IMG/VR virus record: IMGVR_UViG_3300042382_000206
Coordinates: 1 to 21,699 of that record
Direction: 5' to 3' (one strand)
Source: a virus
DNA length: 21,699 nt
Shown: positions 6,862-12,672 of the stretch, piece after piece
Layout of the letters: the number at the start of each line of letters is the position of its first letter
Position numbering within the stretch: position 1 is the first letter of the stretch
Made by a program: the position numbers and the translations under genes
Notes under the pieces: generated by a model
Database searches by the model: none
Told to the model about the DNA's origin: nothing
Seen by the model: the letters and a program-made list of their open reading frames with translations, nothing else

Positions 6862-7236
6862 TCAATAGAAAACTAAGTCGCCAATTCTAACTAATTTTAC
6901 TTCAGTTTTGAATCGCCTACCTAGTTGCCAATTATTAAAATGCTTATACTTACCCCGTAATAGAGGTGTTCTAAGTTGTTTGAAAAGCATTTTTCGCGCC
7001 AGCTTCTGCTGATGCTGAAAAACTTCCACGTCCGCCGGACTCTTAGGCTTAGGTATTTTAACACCATATTTTGCCCAAGAGAACAGCCCCTTCTTTTTCA
7101 ATGTGTCATACATAGTTTTGCCATTCTCTGTATTCTCCATCAATACTTGACCGACACCTAACATGGCATCGGACGTTTGGTTTCTAGCCTCGAAGTACAT
7201 TGCTGCAACGAGACATAGTGTTGGTGTCATTAACAT
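6862..7236 (-). CDS. SleB-like cell-wall hydrolase (endolysin candidate)
   Basis: A 124-residue peptidoglycan hydrolase of the SleB (cell wall hydrolase, Hydrolase_2) type, which cleaves glycan strands as a lytic transglycosylase. The start of the domain is clear (TLCLVAAMYFEARNQ, residues 6-20, with the catalytic Glu in YFEAR), followed by the usual GVGQVLMEN helix. The end has HFNNWQLGRR and IGDLVFY, matching the family's HF...W and G-hydrophobic-F-Y finish. There is no export signal, so it would need a holin to reach the wall. ATG at 7236 has GGAGG five bases upstream, the best ribosome site around. T7 carries its amidase gp3.5, which also inhibits the phage RNA polymerase, in the middle region; this gene lies between RNA polymerase and SSB and may be a non-homologous replacement. 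Confidence 0.85.
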   Translation of the reverse strand: MLMTPTLCLVAAMYFEARNQTSDAMLGVGQVLMENTENGKTMYDTLKKKGLFSWAKYGVKIPKPKSPADVEVFQHQQKLARKMLFKQLRTPLLRGKYKHFNNWQLGRRFKTEVKLVRIGDLVFY

Positions 7237-7258
7237 GACGACCTCCTTCTGTCAATTG

Positions 7259-7281
7259 TGGGCAGTTAAGAAGCGTGCCCA
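7259..7281 (-). other. 6-bp hairpin before the lysin gene
   Basis: TGGGCA and TGCCCA form a six-base-pair stem with an 11-base loop in the gap between the 46-aa gene and the lysin gene. It has no U-tract, so it is not a usual intrinsic terminator; it could protect an mRNA end or shape the lysin leader. Confidence 0.45.
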
Positions 7282-7284
7282 GGC

Positions 7285-7425
7285 TTAATAAGTTAAAGAT
7301 TTTTTAAAGGCTTCCAAAAGATCATGGTTACTCAAACGTACTAAAGTGAAGTTTAATTCTCCACTGTCTGCAAGATCTTGATACCATTTAGAAGATAGTA
7401 TTTCATCAATTATTAAATCGCGCAC
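7285..7425 (-). CDS. small unknown protein with GTG start, 46 aa
   Basis: A 46-codon frame starting GTG at 7425, one base after the stop of the upstream 66-aa gene. AAGGG lies about ten bases before it, inside that gene. The product (MRDLIIDEILSSKWYQDL...) is a mixed helical peptide with no membrane segment. There is no in-frame ATG near, so the GTG is the only sensible start. It fills an otherwise gene-free gap in a genome that leaves almost none. Function unknown. Confidence 0.6.
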   Translation of the reverse strand: MRDLIIDEILSSKWYQDLADSGELNFTLVRLSNHDLLEAFKKSLTY

Positions 7426-7426
7426 T

Positions 7427-7627
7427 TTAATCTACCCTTTCCAATAAATAGTGAGCTTCCCCTGGCATATTTAAAAAGCCGCTAAGAGAAATAATTTCTG
7501 TAATTTGCCAACTGTTGGCAATTAGTACATTTAATTGATCAATATGATCTGCATCACCTTGAACAACCTTAAAGATCTTTATTTGTGGTTCTTTGTTCTT
7601 CTTACCGCCAATTACACTTAAAGCCAT
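7427..7627 (-). CDS. unknown small protein, 66 aa
   Basis: A 66-residue basic-then-mixed protein (MALSVIGGKKNKEPQIKIFKVVQ... ending HYLLERVD), likely a small alpha/beta fold without membrane segments. AGGAA lies six bases before ATG 7627, and the gene overlaps the end of the upstream 100-aa gene by ten bases, consistent with coupled translation from the RNA polymerase message. No family recognised. Confidence 0.75.
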   Translation of the reverse strand: MALSVIGGKKNKEPQIKIFKVVQGDADHIDQLNVLIANSWQITEIISLSGFLNMPGEAHYLLERVD

Positions 7628-7920
7628 TTTAATTCCTCATTTCTATAGCCGTACCAACGATGTACAGGCGTTAGGGGGTTACTTAGAAAGCGAAGTATTT
7701 CTGTTTGCAAAACTATAGGTTGCGGCTTGCGTGGTAGCCTTTTCTTGTAGTTACCAGCAGCTTGTAAATCAGACACTTTAAACAAACCTGCCAAGTTTTT
7801 ACCAACTCTTTTGAACTGAAGCGGTTTGACCCCTAGCAAGGTCAGCCTGTGGCTCAATGTCTGATAGCATATTTCAAACTCAATCATTTCTAAGTATTCA
7901 CGAATTGTCATTAACTGCAT
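7618..7920 (-). CDS. possible helix-turn-helix DNA-binding protein, 100 aa
   Basis: A 100-residue basic protein immediately downstream of RNA polymerase. Residues about 5-55 (TIREYLEMIEFEICYQTLSHRLTLLG and VGKNLAGLFKVSDLQAA) have the rhythm of a small helix-turn-helix or excisionase-like module: an N-terminal helix, a putative recognition helix, and a short hairpin with a second helix. The C-terminal part is Pro/Arg-rich. AGGAG lies seven bases before ATG 7920. A DNA-binding or transcription-tuning role next to the polymerase is plausible, but the call is by pattern only. Confidence 0.7.
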   Translation of the reverse strand: MQLMTIREYLEMIEFEICYQTLSHRLTLLGVKPLQFKRVGKNLAGLFKVSDLQAAGNYKKRLPRKPQPIVLQTEILRFLSNPLTPVHRWYGYRNEELKWL

Positions 7921-7929
7921 TATAAACTC

Positions 7930-10149
7930 CTATGCGAAAGCGTATTCACTTTCTAGAATTAAATTAACATCCAAATCACCCATATCTACATAAGTAAGAT
8001 CGCCATCAATCTTATCTATGATAGGGTACAAAGGATTATCTTGGTACAACTCAACAAATGTCTCACGCACAATACGATAAAGCTTAGGCATGTCTGCTAG
8101 CAAACATCCATATGAATCATGGATTGTAGTGATAGGAAAGTCACATCTAACTGTTGTCATAGCTAGATGTGCTGCATCCAAAGAATGGATTACATTAGGT
8201 GCTGCTCCTTGAGACTGCTTTCCTTTTGAGGGAACTTGATCCTCAACAAAACATACATGCAATTGCATATCATTACCAAAGTAGCCTGTGGTATCACTCC
8301 TAACACCTATTCTAGGCCCCCACTGAATATGTATCTTTTTAGTCTTTCCTTCCGTATAATTTTGCACTACAGGAAAGTTTGTTACAGGCACAACCCACTC
8401 TAAGAATTGACTTCTTTTCTCTGCAGCTGCGCCAGCTTTTTCAAATACAGACAACAACATCATAGGTCTTTCTAAAGAGTCTTTAGCATCTTCATATACT
8501 AATCTACCCATCCAAGCTGCCCATTTATGTTCCATATTCATTAACAACTCTATGCCATGTTTCTTTGAATCATCTATTTGTTGTTCAGATAGACCATAGC
8601 TAGAGCCGCCATAAGGTAATGTCATTACGTTTCTCTTTACAATTTTACGTCTTTGTTTAGAGTCTTTAATTCTACCCCAGAATACAGGTGCAGCTTTATT
8701 ACCAACAGATTCCCAATCTTTCTTATACTGCCTAATTTGCATTACTAACTCTGCTCGCAAATCAGACTTAGGCTCTGCAGCTACAATTTTCTTTTTCAGA
8801 GATATTAACCCATCAATGAATTCTTCGCACTCTAGTATTAATGCAGGTGGCATTCTGCTAAGAACTGCATCAATCTTCATCCACACGTGAGCCGCTACGT
8901 ATGCATATAGATCACCAGGCATGTCTAGTGGTACTAAATTAACATAAGGAGCAGTAACTTCATCTCTAGTCAAAGCACTTAAGTGTTGAGAACCATTAGT
9001 AGAGCCATCAATAAAGCATTCTATATGTGATTCATATTGTAAGTACATTGAGCCCATACTTAATGCATTTTTAAGTTCTACACAAGCTGCAAGGAATTGC
9101 CAAGGCTTATCAGCATCCATCCAACCTTGATGTAATTTAGGTGACAATGCATAAGCTGTTAATATCTCTTCATTATCTAGCACCCAGTGGTATCTATCTT
9201 TGAGCGGTATTTTGTCAGTTTTTGCCCCATCTTCTCTACCTGAACTGCCTGCCCAATTGGATGCAATGGATACACATAACCAAAAGAAACCTTCTTGTCC
9301 AATAACTTTTTTGTCTTTTCTAAGCAACAAACCTTTAGCTATATCTGAAGATTGTTCATGCAGATATGCTGTTGTAGGGTACTTACGGCCTCTAAAGTCA
9401 AGATAGTACAAATGATAGAAAGTTGTATCAGCAAACTTATCTGCAATACTTAAGATTGCTTTGGTTTCTCGCAGCTTTGTTGTTCTTGCCTGTGGATTGT
9501 TTTGTTCCCAAATATCTGAGAATGCTTCTGTTTTATTGCTTAATGCCCACTTAGCAACTGCGTATACTTCTTGGTTTATAATCCAGCCAACTCTCTGACT
9601 CTTATTTACTGCTTCAAATACAATAGGGTGAGTAGCTGGTGTTAGTGTAGCTGCAACATCCCTAGACTGTGTCTTAACTAAAGACAATCCTGTAGAATGT
9701 TTAAATCCTTTCCAATCTTCATATGGTACTAGTGAGGGCAGTTTTCCTTTACCTCCTTGCCTGCCAACAGTTTCCCACAATTCTTGCATACTCTTTTCAT
9801 CAATTACATTAACAATATATGTACCGTGCCCATTGGCTGCATTAGTCATTACAATTTCTGTTAGACCTAAGATGTCAAAAGAATACAGAATGAATGCTCC
9901 ACATCTTGCTGCAGTAGCAGAGTCTTTCTTTTCACCCTTGCGCATATTATGGCCAAGAATACTAATTACTTCTGACATTATAATCTGCTTATCAGAACCT
10001 TTCTTGGGCCTGGTATACAAATAAGCGTTGGCAATTATCTCATCAAGATGATCTTCGATATTCAACTTCTTTAAGAATCGTAATGGAGATTGAGGAGCGA
10101 TCTCAGACACAATTCTAGACTTTAAAGAACGTAATAATTTATTTCGCAT
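7930..10149 (-). CDS. single-subunit T7-like RNA polymerase
   Basis: The phage DNA-directed RNA polymerase, which transcribes middle and late genes from phage-specific promoters. Numbered from the ATG at 10149 (739 residues): the YLDFRGRKYP segment near 249-258 matches T7's DWRGRVY; motif A CFIDGSTNGSQHLSAL has catalytic D381; motif B RKIVKRNVMTLPYGGSSYG has the nucleotide-binding K505 and Y513; NVIHSLDAAHL near 652-662; motif C TTIHDSYGCLLAD has D678. It is shorter than T7's 883, most of the missing length being N-terminal. The frame can be extended three codons to a TTG, but the ATG (MRNKLL...) is preferred. Neither start has a good Shine-Dalgarno sequence, and an irregular hairpin stands 31 bases upstream, so translation may depend on mRNA processing or on coupling. 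Confidence 0.97.
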   Translation of the reverse strand: MRNKLLRSLKSRIVSEIAPQSPLRFLKKLNIEDHLDEIIANAYLYTRPKKGSDKQIIMSEVISILGHNMRKGEKKDSATAARCGAFILYSFDILGLTEIVMTNAANGHGTYIVNVIDEKSMQELWETVGRQGGKGKLPSLVPYEDWKGFKHSTGLSLVKTQSRDVAATLTPATHPIVFEAVNKSQRVGWIINQEVYAVAKWALSNKTEAFSDIWEQNNPQARTTKLRETKAILSIADKFADTTFYHLYYLDFRGRKYPTTAYLHEQSSDIAKGLLLRKDKKVIGQEGFFWLCVSIASNWAGSSGREDGAKTDKIPLKDRYHWVLDNEEILTAYALSPKLHQGWMDADKPWQFLAACVELKNALSMGSMYLQYESHIECFIDGSTNGSQHLSALTRDEVTAPYVNLVPLDMPGDLYAYVAAHVWMKIDAVLSRMPPALILECEEFIDGLISLKKKIVAAEPKSDLRAELVMQIRQYKKDWESVGNKAAPVFWGRIKDSKQRRKIVKRNVMTLPYGGSSYGLSEQQIDDSKKHGIELLMNMEHKWAAWMGRLVYEDAKDSLERPMMLLSVFEKAGAAAEKRSQFLEWVVPVTNFPVVQNYTEGKTKKIHIQWGPRIGVRSDTTGYFGNDMQLHVCFVEDQVPSKGKQSQGAAPNVIHSLDAAHLAMTTVRCDFPITTIHDSYGCLLADMPKLYRIVRETFVELYQDNPLYPIIDKIDGDLTYVDMGDLDVNLILESEYAFA

Positions 10150-10179
10150 AAATACCAAAAGGAAAAAATAAAGGAGGAA

Positions 10180-10225
10180 CCCCTCTCAAACCCGAAACCT
10201 GTTAAGGAATCGAATCTGAAAGGGG
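10180..10225 (-). promoter_or_regulatory. irregular hairpin in RNA polymerase leader, possible RNase III site
   Basis: The leader folds into a long, symmetric, interrupted hairpin: an eight-base stem (CCCCTTTC with GAGAGGGG, one wobble), a five-by-five internal loop, CGA/TCG, a two-by-two TT/TT loop, CCT/AGG and a TAAC loop. T7 early mRNA is cut by host RNase III at just such irregular hairpins between genes, including the one before gene 1 (RNA polymerase). The parallel of shape and place suggests a processing site; an attenuator or translation control element is the alternative. Confidence 0.55.
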
Positions 10226-10236
10226 GTGTGTTTTTG

Positions 10237-10311
10237 TTACTTGTCTTCGTTAATAACGGAGTCCATAACTTTTGCAACTAATACAACAACTGCTAAATAA
10301 ATTAACGGCAT
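10237..10311 (-). CDS. tiny membrane peptide, 24 aa
   Basis: A 24-codon frame (MPLIYLAVVVLVAKVMDS..., ending NEDK). Residues 2-16 form one hydrophobic helix of Leu, Val and Ala, with a charged tail. AGGAG lies eight bases before ATG 10311, a near-perfect ribosome site, and the start overlaps the end of the 41-aa peptide gene by ten bases. Those two features and the membrane profile make it a likely real gene despite its size. It stands just upstream of the RNA polymerase leader; function unknown, possibly a host-membrane effector or an inhibitor of superinfection. Confidence 0.65.
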   Translation of the reverse strand: MPLIYLAVVVLVAKVMDSVINEDK

Positions 10312-10427
10312 TTTCTTACTCCTGTTCTGTGTAGGTGAATACATGTACCTACAGTAAAACTAACAAGCGAGATGCCTAATAAAGCAAACATTAACAGAAT
10401 TGTAACCGAGTATTGTAGAAATGCCAT
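10302..10427 (-). CDS. small membrane peptide, 41 aa
   Basis: A 41-codon frame (MAFLQYSVTILLMFALLG...). Residues about 6-28 form a single hydrophobic membrane helix, followed by a basic Cys/His-containing tail (CIHLHRTGVRKCR). AAGGA lies about seven bases before ATG 10427. It overlaps the 24-aa gene downstream. The pairing of two overlapping membrane peptides, each with a good ribosome site, argues for coding. Function unknown. Confidence 0.65.
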   Translation of the reverse strand: MAFLQYSVTILLMFALLGISLVSFTVGTCIHLHRTGVRKCR

Positions 10428-10462
10428 TGTAATCCTTAGGTGTGACTACAATACTCTCCAAC

Positions 10463-10882
10463 TTACGGTGTTGGTAACCGTTTGTCTAAAATTTCTTGTA
10501 GTAGAAGTGCATCGTTCTTTTTCAAATAGAAGGGGACGACCGAACCCTTTGTATCAACAACTGCTACTTCCGCATCATCTTTCTCATACGAAAGTATTTG
10601 TAAATTGTCCAGCTTTAATGTTCTTATGGATCGCACATATTTTAACTCCTTATCTTTTTCATTAACACAGAAGCGGCCTTCAAGATTAGCAAAGTCAGTT
10701 TTAGCCATCTCTTCAACCATTAAATTATGTAAAGCTTGAGACTCCATTTGCTCTTTTGCTACTTTTGTTGCCTTTTCCATAGCACGTCTTGCATGACGTT
10801 CTACTTTTCTTTTGTAAGAATTTGTTTTAGTATAACCAAATCCACCCAAAGCTGTAACACCTAACGCAATTAAAGGAAACAT
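10463..10882 (-). CDS. membrane-anchored unknown protein, 139 aa
   Basis: The open frame runs back to 11032, but the gene most likely starts at ATG 10882, which has AGGTGA seven bases upstream and directly follows the stop of a 25-aa gene; the longer version would overlap two other small genes. From this start the protein has a hydrophobic N-terminus (MFPLIALGVTALGGFGY), which is a membrane anchor or uncleaved signal, then a strongly basic stretch (KTNSYKRKVERHARRAMEKATK), a helical region with acid clusters, and a C-terminal domain of about 70 residues, probably mixed alpha/beta. No family recognised. It would sit on the inner membrane facing the cytoplasm. Confidence 0.75.
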   Translation of the reverse strand: MFPLIALGVTALGGFGYTKTNSYKRKVERHARRAMEKATKVAKEQMESQALHNLMVEEMAKTDFANLEGRFCVNEKDKELKYVRSIRTLKLDNLQILSYEKDDAEVAVVDTKGSVVPFYLKKNDALLLQEILDKRLPTP

Positions 10883-10890
10883 AATATCAC

Positions 10891-10968
10891 CTATTTTGTA
10901 AACATTAAAAGTAGAGCTAATACTAGCCCAATTGTAATTACATCTGCACTCATATCTATTGAAGACAT
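10891..10968 (-). CDS. tiny membrane peptide, 25 aa
   Basis: A 25-codon frame (MSSIDMSADVITIGLVLALLLMFTK), of which residues 10-24 are a hydrophobic helix. Its stop is eight bases before the 139-aa gene's start. The ribosome site is weak (TGGAA about nine bases upstream) and lies in the loop of a perfect six-base-pair hairpin (GGTATT/AATACC, 10972-10986) directly before the start codon, which could regulate translation. Less certain than the other two peptides. Confidence 0.5.
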   Translation of the reverse strand: MSSIDMSADVITIGLVLALLLMFTK

Positions 10969-11000
10969 TACGGTATTTCCAATACCATAAACTGTATGTT

Positions 11001-11177
11001 TTAGCATAAGAATTGGCTCTCACACTTAACAATACGGTTGCCTAGCATTGACGCTACAAACAACTCTTGAAGAAATTCATCAAATACTACTTGATAAAAT
11101 TCTCTAGAACCTTCCCAAATACCCATTCCTGTTTCTTTCATTTCAATTTCTACATCATTGATTTCAATAGTAAACAT
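11001..11177 (-). CDS. unknown acidic protein downstream of the ribozyme, 58 aa
   Basis: A 58-codon frame (MFTIEINDVEIEMKETGMGIW... ending CESQFLC). It is acidic, probably two beta strands followed by a helix (FYQVVFDEFLQELFVASML), with no membrane segment. ATG 11177 has GGAG seven bases upstream, and that ribosome site abuts the 3' strand of stem III of a hammerhead ribozyme, so self-cleavage would create a new mRNA 5' end 60 bases ahead of this start. Function unknown. It is the gene most directly exposed to ribozyme control. Confidence 0.75.
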   Translation of the reverse strand: MFTIEINDVEIEMKETGMGIWEGSREFYQVVFDEFLQELFVASMLGNRIVKCESQFLC

Positions 11178-11188
11178 AATATAACTCC

Positions 11189-11245
11189 TAAGTGTGTTTC
11201 GTCTTTTCAGACTCGTCAGTTGGGATACACATCCCGAGACACTTA
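11189..11245 (-). ncRNA. hammerhead ribozyme, type III
   Basis: On the minus strand all invariant core parts occur in order. Stem III 5' strand is GTGT (11242-11239), with cleavage-site nucleotide C17 at 11238 completing the usual GUC. Stem I is GGGAT/ATCCC with loop GTGT (11235-11222), plus a U-A pair and a C-A mismatch next to the core. The core CUGACGA is at 11219-11213. Stem II is GUCU, loop GAAA, AGAC (11212-11201). The core GAA is at 11200-11198. Stem III 3' strand is ACAC (11197-11194); a two-base bulge and TTA pairing with TAA follow. A15.1 pairs with U16.1 as required. Predicted cleavage is between 11238 and 11237. The layout and the UGUG loop resemble the satellite tobacco ringspot virus hammerhead. 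It overlaps the stop codon of the 61-aa gene. Confidence 0.88.
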
Positions 11246-11428
11246 CCCGCAGTAAGCGTATTTGAGTTTACAGAATGCTACAGACTCTTCATAAGAAGTG
11301 CATTCAAACTTTGGAGCGCGTCTATCAAGGTAATTGCCGCGATCATACCAAACCTTGTAGATTGTCATCTTTTCATTCCAAGCTATGTAAAACTCATAAC
11401 CACCGATTTCAAAAATTGTACCTTCCAT
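11243..11428 (-). CDS. unknown small protein upstream of the ribozyme, 61 aa
   Basis: A 61-residue protein, probably beta-rich (MEGTIFEIGGYEFYIAWNEK...) with a short C-terminal helix containing two Cys (FCKLKYAYCG). The frame extends three codons to a GTG, but the ATG at 11428 is preferred because AAGGTG lies six bases upstream and it follows the previous stop by one base (TAAAATG). Its stop codon TAA also forms the outer part of stem III of the hammerhead ribozyme, so terminating ribosomes would compete with ribozyme folding. Function unknown. Confidence 0.75.
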   Translation of the reverse strand: MEGTIFEIGGYEFYIAWNEKMTIYKVWYDRGNYLDRRAPKFECTSYEESVAFCKLKYAYCG

Positions 11429-11429
11429 T

Positions 11430-11693
11430 TTAATCACCTTTTGTAAATGTTTCTAAAAGTTCTTTTGGATTGGAGTAAATCCACAATCCGCCTGAACAAC
11501 GATAATTGTAATCTTCATCTATATTCTTCGAATAGACTCCATATAAAGATACTTCATTTTCATAGAACTCTTCAGCCTGAATTGAAACCAATGCTCCTTC
11601 TTTAATTATTGCATTTAACTCGCTAATAACGTATTCTTGGTCTTTTACAGATAACTCTTCGAAAACTTCTTTTCTTGTTATTTCAAATGTCAT
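11430..11693 (-). CDS. unknown acidic protein, 87 aa
   Basis: An 87-residue acidic protein: an N-terminal helical half (EITRKEVFEELSVKDQEYVISELNAII) and a beta-like second half with a CSGGLWIYSNP stretch. AAGGAG lies seven bases before ATG 11693. It is the first gene after the second-most downstream gene gap and has one of the three early repeated promoter-like elements 35 bases upstream. No family recognised; the acidity and early position are typical of phage host-takeover or anti-defence proteins, which is inference only. Confidence 0.78.
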   Translation of the reverse strand: MTFEITRKEVFEELSVKDQEYVISELNAIIKEGALVSIQAEEFYENEVSLYGVYSKNIDEDYNYRCSGGLWIYSNPKELLETFTKGD

Positions 11694-11727
11694 AGTATTC
11701 TCCTTGTTAAGTTAATTGAGGTACCTT

Positions 11728-11763
11728 ATTGTACTTCATATAAGATACCCCGTTTCCCGCGTT
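11728..11763 (-). promoter_or_regulatory. early repeated promoter-like element, copy 3
   Basis: The 21-base core ATTGTACTTCATATAAGATAC (plus-strand reading) is identical in three places, each 25-35 bases upstream of an early gene. Here it is followed after four bases by TTTCCCGCGTT, which is also in copy 2. On the minus strand it ends in TACAAT, one mismatch from a bacterial -10 box, and contains TATATGAAG, which also resembles a phage-polymerase initiation region. Confidence 0.6.
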
Positions 11764-11924
11764 TATTTGTAGTCCTTTTGGATAATAGCTTGACGTAGCC
11801 ACCGGCGTGCTTTGCAATACTTACGTCTATCTTTGCAGTCTTCTGCAAATACATTGTAAGCTACATAAACAAAATAAAAACCAACCATTAACATTGCTTC
11901 AATAAAACTATACCATTCGCTCAT
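11763..11924 (-). CDS. small membrane protein with basic Cys tail, 53 aa
   Basis: A 53-codon frame (MSEWYSFIEAMLMVGFYFVYVAYNVF...). Residues about 7-27 form a membrane helix, followed by a strongly basic tail with two Cys (CKDRRKYC, then KARRWLRQ), which could bind nucleic acid or the phosphate side of the membrane. Its ATG overlaps the upstream gene's stop by four bases (ATGA), and AAGGGG lies about ten bases upstream. The stop codon touches the promoter-like repeat. Function unknown. Confidence 0.72.
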   Translation of the reverse strand: MSEWYSFIEAMLMVGFYFVYVAYNVFAEDCKDRRKYCKARRWLRQAIIQKDYK

Positions 11925-12220
11925 AATACTAATACCCCTTGTTGGAAAAGATGGCCCTCTGTAAGGACGTTTAATTTGTACTTATCATCATCAAGTAAAT
12001 CTAAAAGCGTAATGAATGACTCTAGCCTTTGCCCATCCCAATGGGTATGGTTCCAAGTGTATGAGTAATTATTACCAATTCTAAGACGTGCATCAGCACT
12101 GTCCAGAAGAGTAATACATTCATCGTAGCATTCAGCTTCGAATAGTACATATTCAAATACTGAATGGGTTCTAACGCGTATATCAAAGACCGCGTCAATC
12201 ATAAACATTACTGTACTCAT
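11921..12220 (-). CDS. unknown protein, 99 aa
   Basis: The frame is open back to 12274, but I start it at ATG 12220: GGGAAG lies about seven bases upstream and the ATG overlaps the preceding stop by four bases (ATGA), while a start at 12274 would overlap the upstream gene by 58 bases. The 99-residue product (MSTVMFMIDAVFDIRV...) looks beta-rich with an acidic helix at the end (FITLLDLLDDD). No membrane segment and no recognised family. It is one link of a chain of four coupled early genes (12881 to 11763). Confidence 0.75.
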   Translation of the reverse strand: MSTVMFMIDAVFDIRVRTHSVFEYVLFEAECYDECITLLDSADARLRIGNNYSYTWNHTHWDGQRLESFITLLDLLDDDKYKLNVLTEGHLFQQGVLVL

Positions 12221-12672
12221 CTTTCTTCCCATCTTAATTTGTAAAAAGTTCTGCCTAACCAAGTCATTAAGCAATCCGTTGAATAAAAGTTATAAGCTTT
12301 TGTTATTAACTTGTCTGGTGGATACCCCTCAATCTCATCTTCATCGTCTTCATAAATTGTGTACAAATCCCATGAGTCTCCAGCGCCTTGCGTAATAAGG
12401 CTATAGGTAGTGCCAAACTTACTTCTAATTGTCATTTTGCTTAAGCTAAAAGATGAGTCTGCCCAGCATCTCTCTTCACAAGCATCCTCCATCTCGTGAC
12501 TGTTTAAGATTACATGTAAAATTGCTGCTTCTATGTTATTAAACTGCTCGTCTTCAAAATCAATCTCCCATACTCTATGGTTACTATCAAAGCGAATTCT
12601 GTATCCTATCTGAGTGTTACCGTAAACTACTTGAGCAACAGTTTTGGTTTTATTGTACATTATCCTAATCAT
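12217..12672 (-). CDS. unknown acidic protein, 151 aa
   Basis: A 151-residue acidic protein with no membrane segment. An N-terminal beta-rich part (residues about 12-42) leads to a helix (NNIEAAILHVILNSHEME). The second half has a run of acidic residues (YEDDEDEIEGYPPD, about 106-119) and ends basic (YKLRWEER). GGGGA lies seven bases before ATG 12672, and the start overlaps the upstream stop by four bases. The acidic run could mimic DNA or bind a basic host protein; that is inference. No family recognised. Confidence 0.78.
   Translation of the reverse strand: MIRIMYNKTKTVAQVVYGNTQIGYRIRFDSNHRVWEIDFEDEQFNNIEAAILHVILNSHEMEDACEERCWADSSFSLSKMTIRSKFGTTYSLITQGAGDSWDLYTIYEDDEDEIEGYPPDKLITKAYNFYSTDCLMTWLGRTFYKLRWEER

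Noticed and set aside
10205-10220. AGGAATCGAATCT resembles the T-arm of a tRNA, suggesting a tRNA remnant or attachment site.
   Set aside because: No T-stem pairing or acceptor arm can be drawn, and no integrase gene is visible; the bases are better explained by the polymerase-leader hairpin.
10463-11032. A 189-codon version of the 139-aa gene starting at 11032.
   Set aside because: The added 50 residues are Cys/Tyr/Asn-rich and cover the 25-aa gene and part of the 58-aa gene in other frames; the internal ATG at 10882 has a good ribosome site.
11921-12274. Start of the 99-aa gene at 12274 (117 codons).
   Set aside because: It would overlap the upstream gene by 58 bases; the ATGA junction at 12220 with an adjacent GGGAAG site is more consistent with its neighbours.
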